DNA of 64,000 bases from Halichondria panicea. Its lineage: Eukaryota > Porifera > Demospongiae > Suberitida > Halichondriidae. A program made the position numbers and the translations under genes. The notes under the pieces are model-generated. The model was given only the letters and a program-made list of their open reading frames with translations, was not told the DNA's origin and did no database searches. The stretch lies in NCBI RefSeq assembly GCF_963675165.1, contig NC_087378.1, positions 2,210,525 to 2,274,524 on the forward strand, written 5' to 3'. Of the stretch, positions 1 to 18,800 are shown piece by piece (the stretch's first letter is position 1; every line of letters starts with the position of its first letter).

Positions 1-130
1 GTGAGCTACATGTATAGCTACATGACAGTGTCAGACAATAGCTACTTTGTGCTGATAGGCATTACTTATTCATACCTTGCTTGACTGTGTGTTCAGTAAC
101 CCCCCCCCCCCCTCTCTCTCTCTCCTACAG

Positions 131-7748
<7,618 letters not shown>

Positions 7749-8049
7749 CAGTTAATTTTGTTATGAGATGTTTATTGTGTTAGAAATTTTTTCTGTCCGC
7801 CTTATTACACATGATTTTTGTCATTAATTTTTTAGAACTTAATATTATATTTTTTACATGTACAGTAACATGTATAGTCATCCAGTCAATGCCATTTTCA
7901 TTAACCAGTGCTCACACGAGCAGAGTCTTACAATCTGGTCGGGTTAGATTTTCCCGGGTATAAATGCTGACAACTTAATATAACTTTTGAATGCTGTGAT
8001 TTGTCTGTCAAAACTTTGCTCCTCTTCAGTTCTCCGTCTATAATTCATC
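7749..8049. promoter_or_regulatory. 3' flank of adaptor and promoter of histone H1 with TATA box
   Basis: This gap holds the adaptor 3' UTR (AT-rich, no clear AATAAA) and the H1 promoter. A TATAAA at 7959-7964 lies 85 bases before the H1 start codon, a reasonable core-promoter distance. No other gene is seen. Confidence 0.6.
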
Positions 8050-8559
8050 ATGTCTAAGACAGTATCCTCTCATCCCAAATACTCCGAGATGATCGCTTCT
8101 GCTGTTACAACATTGAAAGAAAGAAATGGATCAAGTAGACAGGCCATAAGCAAGTATGTAAAGGCAAACTACTCAGTGGGGGAACAAGCTGATACACATG
8201 TCAAGACCTCGCTGAGAAAGATGGTTTCCAACTGTGATCTGCTACAGACAAAAGGGACAGGTGCTAGTGGTTCATTTAAAATCAATAAAGCTAAACTGCA
8301 GGCCGAGAAGAAAGCAGCAAAGAAAGTCGAGAAGGCACCTAAAAAGTCAGAAGGTTTGAAAGAGAACAAAAAACTAGTGGCTAAGAGATCATTGACTAAA
8401 AAGGTGACAGACAAAAAACCAGCAGCTAAGAAATCGGCAGATACCAAGAAGCCAGCTACTAAGAAGAAGCCTGCTGCCAAGAAAGCTAAGCCACCTCCAA
8501 TCCCATCCGAGACTGTCACTGAATCTTCCTGCTCTGATCTTGAATCTTCAGAAGACTGA
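8050..8559 (+). CDS. Linker histone H1 (H1/H5 family)
   Basis: Intronless, 169 residues. The winged-helix globular domain covers residues 6-80 (HPKYSEMIASAVTTLKERNG, then SSRQAISKYV, VKTSLRKMV, GASGSFKI). A lysine/alanine/proline-rich tail follows (KKPAAKK, KKPATKKKPAAKK) and then an acidic, serine-rich end (SSCSDLESSED), which is unusual for H1. The protein should bind linker DNA at the nucleosome dyad and compact chromatin. The 3' flank shows no replication-dependent histone stem-loop. AATAAA signals at 8721 and 8793 suggest a polyadenylated mRNA, as for replacement-type H1. Confidence 0.93.
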   Translation: MSKTVSSHPKYSEMIASAVTTLKERNGSSRQAISKYVKANYSVGEQADTHVKTSLRKMVSNCDLLQTKGTGASGSFKINKAKLQAEKKAAKKVEKAPKKSEGLKENKKLVAKRSLTKKVTDKKPAAKKSADTKKPATKKKPAAKKAKPPPIPSETVTESSCSDLESSED

Positions 8560-8696
8560 ACTCATCTTGAAGACAATAATTAATTGTGTACAATAATTGT
8601 TCTCTTCTTTGCTTTTGCTTCTGTATCTATGCTCAATTTCAATCTCTCACATGGTTTCATATTCTATTCATGATCATCCATTATTTTATTAATGTG

Positions 8697-8844
8697 CCAA
8701 ATAGATCTACATGTAGCTACAATAAACTATATACAGCACACTAGAAAAGTTATATGCTCCATCAATAGCCAAATAGATCTACTTATAGCTACAATAAACT
8801 ATACAGTACACTAGAAAAGTTATATGCTCCATCCTCCATCAATA
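8697..8844. repeat. Tandem duplication of about 70 bases reaching into the BDH2 stop codon
   Basis: Two direct copies (about 8697-8767 and 8768-8844) share CCAAATAGATCTAC, AGCTACAATAAACTAT, CACTAGAAAAGTTATATGCT and CCATCAATAG. The right copy contains the BDH2 stop and last codons (minus strand); the left copy is a non-coding duplicate. Each copy carries an AATAAA usable by H1. Confidence 0.85.
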
Positions 8845-10245
8845 GTGAAGCAGGTCCCAGTGACAAAGTTTGACTGCATGGGGGTAAAAATTTACACCTT
8901 TATCTCAACCACAAGATCAAATTATCAGCCTACATGCAACAGCATGCTTACAGCACAAGTGCTGCATGTATAGGTATAGGCATCATGCACATTCGTAGAC
9001 CCGAGTGGATGACCAATACACTCTCAAGAACTTATTATATAATTATGTACTGTGTATGTGTACTGAGTGGATGACCAATACACTCCCAAAACTTGTGTGC
9101 TGTGTATGTGTACTCATACACACAACTCACCTCATTACTGGCCAGGTAGACAAACATGCTAGCCACTTCTTCAGGTGCCCCAAGACGCCCAAGCTTCTGT
9201 CTGGTAATGAAGTCTGTCCTCGACTGTAAAGTGGTGCATGACATACAGTTACCAGTATAGCTATGGAGAAATTATAAACCGATGTGCGGTGGGTTAATTC
9301 TCACACCTTGTCATAATCACCAGTAGCTTTCATCCTGTCATTTAGAGACGGGGTGTCAATTGTACCTACAGCAAAAACCAAAAACAGTACAATAAAACCT
9401 TCGCCAACATTTCAGCAAAACTCACCTGGGCAAATGGCATTGCATCTAATCTTGTTACCAACATAGTCGATAGCAATTGACTTGGTGAGACCAATCACAG
9501 CAGCCTTTGTAGCACCATACACACAACGATTAGTGGCTCCTTTGATACTGGAGGCCACCGACGCCATGTTGATGATGTTACCAGCCACTCCTTTCTCCTT
9601 CCACAGCTTGATGCACGTTTGTGAAGTGCAAAACATGCTCTTGACATTGATGTCAAAACTTCTGTCCCAGTCCTTCTCTGTCGTCGTCTCAATGGTGCCA
9701 TTGAAAACATAACTGTGTGAGTACAATTAGCAAGATACAAAAGATATCGAAAGATGCACAAGGTCAATAGGTTGGTAACTGTACACACACGTATGTACAT
9801 GTAGTCTATCAAACTTTATTTCAAGTGAGGTGAAAGGGTTAAGGTTGTACACACATACCCAGCACAGTTGAACAAAACATTCAGTTGAGGGTATTTTTCA
9901 GTGATCATTGCCTTCACATCTTCACTCTTTGTGACGTCCAGCGTGTCTATCTTGATCGATGATCTCTCCGACTGAAGCTCCTTCAGCTTCTCAAAATTGA
10001 GGTCAGTAGCGATCACCTCAGCTCCTTCATCATCACATCTCTGTAAACCGAAAAAATTGATCAGCTTACGCAAAAGTGCAGATACCATACAGTAGACAGA
10101 TCTAGTTGCTGTACTGTACTACAGTGTACTAGAGTGTGCATGTAAATTGATCACACACAAGAGCAGTTGCCCTTCCAATCCCCTGAGCTGCTCCAGTGAT
10201 GAAAACAATCTTTCCAGCTAGTCTTTTGGTGCATGAGTTTGCCAT
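8820..10245 (-). CDS. BDH2: Short-chain dehydrogenase/reductase, 3-hydroxybutyrate dehydrogenase type 2
   Basis: Six exons on the minus strand: 10245-10159, 10040-9859, 9712-9426, 9365-9307, 9223-9131, 8873-8820 (about 253 residues; human BDH2 is 245). The Rossmann glycine motif TGAAQGIG lies near residue 15. NCAG, the catalytic Ser in NMASVASS and the YxxxK motif YGATK are all present, and the C-terminus DGGWSI matches the family ending DGGWSL. The best match by eye is BDH2 (DHRS6), a cytosolic NAD-dependent enzyme linked to (R)-3-hydroxybutyrate oxidation and siderophore-like 2,5-dihydroxybenzoate. The start is the ATG at 10245 (MANSCTKRLAGKIVF). GLRX3 lies upstream on the same strand, about 270 bases away. 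Confidence 0.93.
9005..9112. repeat. Direct repeat in last BDH2 intron
   Basis: GAGTGGATGACCAATACACT occurs at about 9003 and again at about 9065, each near a GTGTATGTGTACT word. This is a local tandem duplication of about 62 bases. Confidence 0.7.
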
Positions 10246-10518
10246 ATTTCTGGTAGCAGCCTAGTTTCTCTGTTCGCCACTGCAGCACTACAATTATATA
10301 AAAGGTCAGAGGGTGGTAAAGACAGTTTTGCAGTTTTGTGAGATCACATGTTTTACCACCCCCACACTTGAACAATTGACCTCCCAATAGGAAATAAAAT
10401 GAATATCCCTACCACAATCACAATCATAGTATTTGAACGATTATTATTTATGAGGTGCAATAGTTTGTGTTCTGTTTTTGGCTGATATCTGATATCGGCT
10501 GATATTTGATTAAAGTGG
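10246..10518. other. Intergenic gap between BDH2 and GLRX3
   Basis: This is upstream sequence of BDH2 and downstream sequence of GLRX3 (both minus). It contains a GCTGATAT word repeated at about 10481, 10498 and nearby. No TATA box or gene is recognised. Confidence 0.5.
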
Positions 10519-12605
10519 TTACTCCGACAACCCTAGTGTGGAGAGTAGTTCATCAGATTCCTTCAGCTCCTGGGTAAAAAAACGAAGTGTACCGTTAATT
10601 CTTACCCAGTGGTACATGGTACCATTGAGCCACCAATGCAGCAAGCATAAAACATATAGGATATCTACTTAACAAAAAAAGATGTGACATGTCATTTTAA
10701 GTCAACTGACTCCACTAACAGACCAAAGACAATAGATACATGTACTGCACACTAGCTAGACAAACCCACACACACCATACAGCACTCACCTTGAGTATGT
10801 CTAGGCCACCGATGAGTTCACCCTTTACGTACAGCTGGGGGTAAGTGGGCCAGTTGGAAAACTTCTTCAGCCCCTGTCGCACCTTATCGTCAGAGAGGAT
10901 GTCAAATGTTTCAAAAGTAGCCCTGTATAAAATTTGCAATTCAGCACTGCCACTATCAAATTGGTATTCGGGGATGGTATTATTTCAAATCTTACACAGG
11001 CACCAACAGGAATGCAGATGGGGTTGTAACACAGACATTTTAGCATGTAGGCCGTCTGGAGCCAGAGGAGGTATGACACGAGTATCTTGATTAGGCTTGG
11101 TCATGTGCAAAATTCAACAGTAAAGTCATTGTTGATTAACTAAAATCGAGGTACTCGTCGGACCTCCTCTGGTCTGGAGCTAGCTTTCACTCACCCACAC
11201 TCCTGTAAAATCCCGCACACAGTTTTACTGAATCCACACTGTGGTTCCTGAAATGAGCAGCTATAAGACTCAGTTGTGCTAACACAATTGCTTACCTCCG
11301 GAGAACCTTTCATGAAAAGCATGATAGGTGCTTTGTTAGTCAGTGATTTTAACCTGTATTGTGAGTGAAAAGGAGTAAAACATTCCGATTCGGCTTGTGT
11401 GTATAGTAGTACAGTGGCATACGTACCTATCATCCAAAGATATTCTCTTTGGTAATATTTCTTTCAGTTCTCCATTTTCTTTCATCTCCTGTACACAGAA
11501 TACAGCAGTAAGGAATACAGCAGTAAGGAATACAGCAGTAAGGAATACAGCAGTAAGTCTATACGGGCTCATATCTGAACTAATTCCACACCTTGAGAAT
11601 GTCCAGTCCACCTAGTAATTCCCCCTTTACATACAGCTGTGGATATGTGGGCCAGTTGGAGTATTTCTTTAGTCCTGCACAGAGAGAGAGAGAGAGCAAG
11701 AGTTTGAAAGTGAAACCCTGCAAACATTCAACCCGTAATACATGTACCTTGCCTGACTTCATCATCAGCGAGAATGTTGAATGTAGAGAATTTAGTTCCA
11801 CACTCATTTAGCAGAGCCACTGTTTGTCGACTGAATCCTGAGAACAAGACGTGACAAAATAATCATAATCTTTCAGCCATGTAGTTTTGACGTACCACAT
11901 TTTGGTTCTTCCGATGTGCCCTTTATGAAAAGCATACAATCAGCTGCATTGATTAGCTTCTTCAAGCGTGTGTCAAGATCCTGAGGAAAAATGAGCTTAC
12001 TCAAATGCTATGATTGCCCTACAAATGCTATGACAACTAACCTCTTTCTCGGCTGGTGCTGCCTGAGGTGGTGCCATGGTCTGAGAGTGAGCAGCTGTCT
12101 TCTTGGCGAGCTCAGGAACATGAGCTCCATTCAGCGTGTCCACAACTTTACCAGCCTGAGAGTGAAAATAGAGCATTCTTAATCTTTGAACTTGGGGTTA
12201 AATTTAGGACAGCCAACCAAAGAACCGTTCACTTGAATAAATGATATACCTTAAACAGTAGAAAGGTAGGCACAGCCACCACCTCATACTTGAGAGATAT
12301 CTCTGGAAACTCTTCCGCTTCAATCTGTGTGTTGTCAATCTTTATTAACAAAACCGAAAAATGATAATCGAACCTTTATAAACTTCGAGTTCAAGTATTC
12401 CTTGGCTAAATCTTCCATAGCCTCTGCCATCTGCTTGCACGGCTCGGACCATGGTGCCCAGAAGTGGACTACCGTCAACCTGATTGATATTGTTTGATTG
12501 ATTGTTAGATACTGATAGATCTAGATCTACCCTACAGATGTCTCACCCTCTATAAGAGACCAGTTGATCAAATTTGTCAGTCTTCTTCAGCTCTTCAACA
12601 GCCAT
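10519..12605 (-). CDS. GLRX3: Glutaredoxin-3 (PICOT), thioredoxin plus two monothiol glutaredoxin domains
   Basis: Twelve exons, minus strand: 12605-12547, 12479-12374, 12324-12250, 12155-12042, 11980-11896, 11837-11748, 11674-11592, 11488-11427, 11353-11296, 11247-11195, 10922-10790, 10569-10519. The sum is exactly 969 bases (322 residues; human 335). The N-terminal thioredoxin-like domain has [10 protein letters not shown], so only one active-site Cys remains, as in the family. Two monothiol glutaredoxin domains follow, each with KGS/TxEEPxCGFS and the GSH-binding [19 protein letters not shown]. The protein is a cytosolic/nuclear carrier of bridging [2Fe-2S] clusters that works with BOLA2 in iron homeostasis. 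The short first exon starts MAVEELKK. It shares a 218-base divergent promoter with the kinesin gene. Confidence 0.97.
11500..11557. repeat. 15-base tandem repeat in a GLRX3 intron
   Basis: About four copies of AATACAGCAGTAAGG lie in the intron between exons 7 and 8. They are simple, recent and non-coding. Confidence 0.9.
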
Positions 12606-12823
12606 TGCGATGTGACACGTGTAATGTAATATTAGTCATTATTGTGTTTGGGTAAAGATCATCAGCTCTACTAAAACATGCCTAAGTATGATGTCATTTA
12701 TTCATTCTGATTGGCCCACTGTTCAAAAACCATTGTACACAATTACAAGTACAAGATAGAGCGATCGTGTAGCTAGCTTTTCGCGATCACCAAGCAGCAA
12801 GCTTATTAAACTACCGTTACTAA
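12606..12823. promoter_or_regulatory. Divergent promoter of GLRX3 (-) and KIF20B-like (+)
   Basis: Only 218 bases separate the two start codons, so the genes must share or abut core promoters. The segment includes an inverted CCAAT-type word (ATTGG at about 12711) and no clear TATA box. Confidence 0.6.
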
Positions 12824-15800
12824 ATGAATTACGGATTCACCCCGTCACTAGCCACGGCCGGCCTGGCTACCTCATCAGACCTAGATGATGATGTTGACGA
12901 AGACTTCACCTCAATAAAGAAGCAATTGTTTAACTGCGACACCACCCCAGCAACCAAGAAGCAGGCTGTGCAAGTATTTCTAAGGGTTAGACCTAAGAGT
13001 ACCTTGGAGATACAGCTGAAGCAACCAGAATGCTTCCACTTTCCCAATGGCAACCAAGAGTTGATAGCAATCGCACCCAAGAGCTCTCAGAGTTACAAAT
13101 CCAAGACGGCTACTCACACTAACAGCAAGTACACCTTCACTAAAATCTTTGGTCCGGATACGACACAAGTGGATTTGTTTGAGGAGACGCTTCTTCCGTC
13201 TCTGAAGGACTTTCTAGAAGGGCAGAACTGTTTAGTGTTTACCTATGGCGTCACCAACTCCGGTGAGAAAGTGTTAACTAATGTCTGTTTAATTTATTGA
13301 TTGACTCTTCACAATGAGTGGTCACCTAATAAGCTTAGCATAGGCGCTAGGCGTAGGGATGATGGTTCGTTTATACACCTAGATATAATTATACATGTAC
13401 TATTTATAATTATGTAGATTTTATACCAAGGACCTGTGACCAGCTTGTGTTTCTTATTCCCTCTAAAGTGTTCACAACCATTATTACCTTTGTCTGCGCT
13501 ATAGGGAAGACACACACTGTATCTGGGACCCCTAGCAACCCTGGCCTGCTCCCTAGGATGCTGGACGTTGTGTTCAACTCTGTCCAAGATGGAAAACTTC
13601 TCACTGATGTCAAATTCAAGCCCAAGCATTACTGTGGTGTGTCTTATCCCTCCCAAAAGGAGCTGACCTCTGAGAGTGAGATCAAAGCAGCTATCCTAGC
13701 CAAGGTAAACAGCTTAAAGTTACTGTAAACTGTTTGCTTATTTATTCATGAACTACCGTAAACGTTGAAATTTTCGACGGGTGTTTAATTTCGTTTTTTC
13801 CGTCCTTGGACTCAACGCACAAAATTAATAATTAAGCCACACCTACGTTAATATAACGGACGAAAATTTATGCGCACGAAATTTAAGAATTGTGGGCCTA
13901 GTGCAGAAAGTGCGAAATTTTGATGCGTCGAAAATTTCAACGTTTACGGTATATCTAGTGCAGTGATGTGAGCAGCTAGTTTGAGCTGGAAGTCACGTGG
14001 CTCGAATACACTAGATAGCTTAGGTACCAGCTAGTTTGAGCTGGAAGTCATGTGGCTCAAGTAGTACATGTAGCTTAACTGTATGCAGGGCCACACGAAT
14101 TTTTTGAAAGGTTACTGAAAGCTCACAGGAGACTTTTTTCCTTGGCTCTGACCGCCATTCTAAACATTCTTATTTTGTGAAAAACTGCTTCGCGTAGCCG
14201 TCCAGTATAGCAAGAAGTGTGCTATAAGAGCATAATTCAGAGCTAGAATTATTTTTATTTGACTACTATTTTGTGCTGATGATCGCTCATACCATTTTGA
14301 ATTGGTACTTGTGTACACCAATAATTATGCCTCGAGGCGTAGCCGCACGAGGGATACGGTAAAGCTGACTGTGTGTGTGTCTGTGTGTCTGTGTGTCTGT
14401 GTGTCTGTGTGTCTGTTCCAGCTGTAACTGCTCAACGGTTGCAATGCGACGAAAACTAACAGCTTCTATAGGCTTCTAGCCACGTTCTCTTGGATTTTGA
14501 TTCGTGGATTAGCAAACTAAAGCTTCTTTCTCGAGTTATGGCTAGTTTGACTCACATTGAAGGCTGTTGCAGTCTCTTCAGAATCTTTCATAGCATCATC
14601 TGTCCGCACAAACTTTCTATTCAACATATGAGTTAGCCTTGCACTAAAGCGCTAGCTTTTTGTTAGCTACAAGACTCAGAAAATACCTGTTAAAACAGCT
14701 AGCTAGCAGTAGCCATTTGTGAAATTGATCTCTTTGGACACACCCTTTAATTATTCCTATGGATGTAATGCGCATGCGCGCTCATTCCCCAGATCCAGAT
14801 CCTCCTGGCAGAATCATATTTTTCTTGAGGGCCTGGTAAGCCACAAAACACTACTATAGATAACAATATGTATGTACACAAGTCTTTTCTTCTTAAATAT
14901 TATAATTATACACTGCATGAACTACAGATCCAATTTTCTTCTTTCTTGAGGTCCTGGTATTAAAGCCACATAATACAACAATAGATGCATGTAATAAGTC
15001 TTTTCTTCTCAGTGACTTTATATAAATAAGCTAACTTTATGAAATAATTATGCACTTCCGCTTATAATTAATTGAAAACAAAATCTTCTTCTTTGTTGCT
15101 TCCTAGATCCTTGAGGTCCTGGTATAAGCAGCCACAAAACACAACAATGATACCATAATTATACAATTGCAAGTCAGTTTTAGACAGATTATTTTATACA
15201 CTTTTTCCTCTTCTATACTTTCTCTACTATACTTTTGAGCGAAAGCAAATCATGGCGAGAGGCATTAGCACAGCGCCAGCTTGAACACTAGTTATAGATA
15301 GTACATGTACCAATTGGTATGTTCTTCAAACTTCAATCATGGCATTTATAGCTTCACAAAAAGCAATGAGCAGGTAACCTAAACTGTCTGGCTGTGTCTG
15401 GAGGTGGCCACAAATTAATTGTTGAAGGAGGTGCCTATCTTGTCAAAGGCATGCTCTGTCTTGCCCTAGCTATGAATATGATTATAATTGTTGGTCTACC
15501 AGGATGTCCCAATGTGTTCTCCCTCACCCCCAGGCTATGGAGGTGGACCAGACCCTCTCCTCTACTTTCCCTGTTCTGGACGAGACTGGCAGTGAGCAGC
15601 AGGACATCAGCTCAATCTCCAGTGTGTCCTCCAAGGTCTCCTCCAACATCAGCAAACTCAGCTGTGATAGTGGTAACTTGTATGGCAATTTTTATCGCGT
15701 TCCAAGATGAATATACAATACATGCACCTGACGTGCTTGTGTATTTGTATCCCATTATCTCAAGCTTACAAAGAGCAACTCTGTTACAATACATGAGTCA

Positions 15801-18800
15801 CCACTTATATGTAAGGGAGAACTTTCACGTTTAATTTTCCCAATAGGAATGAGTTTTGAGATCCCCACTCAAGACAGCTCCACAATTAACCTGGATGACA
15901 GTGACCACTATTATTACTCTGTGTGGGTATCTTATGCGGAGATCTACAACGAGTTCATATACGACCTCCTCGGTGACGCTCACGTGACGGGCAAGACACG
16001 CTCGGCACTCAAACTTCAAGATGATCAAAACCACAATCAATTTATCAGAGGTGAATTAGCTTACATGTACAGGTACATGTAGCTTACTATATACAGCGTG
16101 CACATGGCAGCTTCAAAAGTTAGTCAGTGTCCTCATACAGTTAAGGCAGCTCCACATTGTCATTACATGTGCATACTTAATACATGTAGTAGTTTAATGT
16201 GAGCTTATATCTTATTGAACAGCTCGCCTAAAGAAAGACTGCTTGTTCACCCTGAGACATCCTCTGATTCGGTTTTCTCACAGCAGCCTCAATTATCATG
16301 CTATCCACATGCAGGTCTACGTGAGATCCAAGTGAGCACTGTGGAGGAAGCCATGCTCCTACTGCGCTATGGGTTGCGTCATCGCAGTCAAGCAGCCACT
16401 CGGCTCAACTACAGCTCATCTAGAAGCCACGCTGTGTACACCGTCAAGCTAGTCAAGGTGGTCAACCCGGACAAGCCGGCCAATGCCCTGGTGAACAGGT
16501 AAGTAAAGGTGTTAACATGGCTATACTGTACAGTGTATATACAACACCCTGTGGGCATTTTGCACGTCTATGACCCTAAGGTTGTATATTTTTTTCATGT
16601 AGCTATTACAGCATTAAAGCTTAATACCAAGGGCGTATGAAGAGAAGAGGGCATGCAACTACAATCTATCGTATTATAAATGGGCGGGGTCTTATGTCTA
16701 AAAATAGCATTGCACGTGCACTGTTTTTGTGCGTGCAAGGTGAAGATATACGGAAACTTACAGAGAAAGTAGCTGTTCTAGCTAAGCTAGCTAAGCTAAC
16801 ATACTGTAGCTCTCTATACTAGTAGTAAATGATGCTCAGTGACACTAGAAAGTGAGTAGCATAGTCATACTAGAAACAACGAGCCAGAAACCACAAACCT
16901 TGAGTTGTTGCTGCAAATCTTTCGTTTCTTTGACTCCTGTCTTGATGTAGCAGGTATAGCAATCATAGTGTTAAACTACTACGACTCATAAACTAACAAG
17001 AGATGTCGTACAAGAGAGATAAACGAGCTAATGGAAAAAGTGCCGACTCAGCGGTTTGGAGTTTAACATAAAAAACATAAGCTCACGTGAATCAGGCGGT
17101 TGGCTAAATATAGCATATCCTGCTGACTCATCAATAATATGACACATACACAGTATACATTGTGAGTTGCATGCCCTCTTCTCTTCATACGCCCTTGGGT
17201 AATTCTATGTGAAAATCGGATGACCCCCTCAGATTTCCTCGAAACTCGGTACATGTGGATACATGTAGTAGTTGTTGAAATATTAAAACAACAAAAATGT
17301 GTGGTTATAGTGTGGTAAAAATGTGAGGTTTTTTGCAATTTTGACCTACATTGCATCGCAAATACTCATTTCTTGATTGCTTTTATGAGAAACTAATTGT
17401 ATGTGGTTGTAGCATACATGTAAGTATTAGGCTTTTATTTGATATGCATAAAATATGCTTTCTAGTGAGGTTGGGGTCAAAGATTAATTGGTGAACAATC
17501 GACTCCAGTGTTGAGGCCTTCGGGATATTTAAATTGTTTTTATATTTTGTTGTGATAATATTCCTCTTTATCGCGCTTAAGTTTCGTATTGGGATGCCAA
17601 TGGGTTCGGGAGATACGGAGCTCTCAGTAACTAGTGGTTGCACTAAGCACTCACAATCCGAAACTACTAACACAAAATGGAGATACTTGCCCCACACGTA
17701 CAGCAAAGCACAACAAACATTTTTTGACGACTAAACAATGCTCATCTTTTGGTACAGCCTACATCCTGTCGATAGCCTATACTATACTGTTACATCCATC
17801 TGTGAAATAATTTAATACACATAGCAAACCCGCCTGCAGATTTAAAGAACCACATATAAATGTACGTACCTCAATCGCAACCTGTACTTGAAATACATAA
17901 CTATAATTATACTAAACATTCCTTCCTTTTCTGTGTAATTTCAAAACCTTAAGAAAAAGCACAACTTGTACACTCAAACTCACTGATCTTGACAAGGAGA
18001 AGAAAACTGCCCAATAAACTCGGCAAGACAAGTAGATCTAGTACAAATATAGCTGCTTCCTGTTCTATCCGGCCAGACTATGGTTAACATAAACCTACTA
18101 GGCCCTATAGTAGGTTTATTCTATGTGTCCCTAGTCTAAGGACACATACATGTAGAACTAGGGACATGTTCGTAGGTGTGCTAAAGACAGAGACTAGACA
18201 GCTGTCTGTTTAGCATGACGCCACCTCCAGGGCCACGTATAAAAGCAATCACTTCATGAGAAATGAGCATTTTGCATGATGCAATGTAGGTCAAGATTGC
18301 AAAAATCTCACATTTTTGCCACACTACATGTGTATATAACCACACATTTTTGTTGTTGTGGTTTAATATTTCAACACTACTACCTATGTATGTACCAAGT
18401 TTGAGGGAATCTGAGGGGGTCATCCGATTTTCGTGTTTATTTCACATGGAATGACCCCCTTGTTAATACTGCAGTACATAATTATTTTGTGTTTTGTAAG
18501 CTCATGTACATACATGAATGAATCACAAATAATTAGACACTGTTTTGGAGGTGTCTATGGGATTTAGAAGCCCAAAGGTACTGATGTAGTATCCCGAGCG
18601 TAGCGAGGGTACTACAAGTGGCTGAGGGCTTCTAAATCACATGGACACTGACAAAACAGTGTCTAACTCATTTAGATACTAGTGCGCATGCGCTAACCGC
18701 TTGACTACAATACAATTACTTGACAACGGAATACTAGGTATACTAAGTAAATTTGCAGGTATACTAAGTCCCATAGTATACCTACTCTGAGGCACTTTTC

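Noticed and set aside
13960-15300. CRISPR-like or retroelement origin of the repeats
   Set aside because: Repeats are few, unevenly spaced and lack spacers; no reverse transcriptase or LTR pair is visible, and the genome is eukaryotic.
16637-16822. Small plus-strand frame starting MKRRGHATT
   Set aside because: It is the terminal inverted repeat of a mobile element; the same peptide appears at the other end on the opposite strand.
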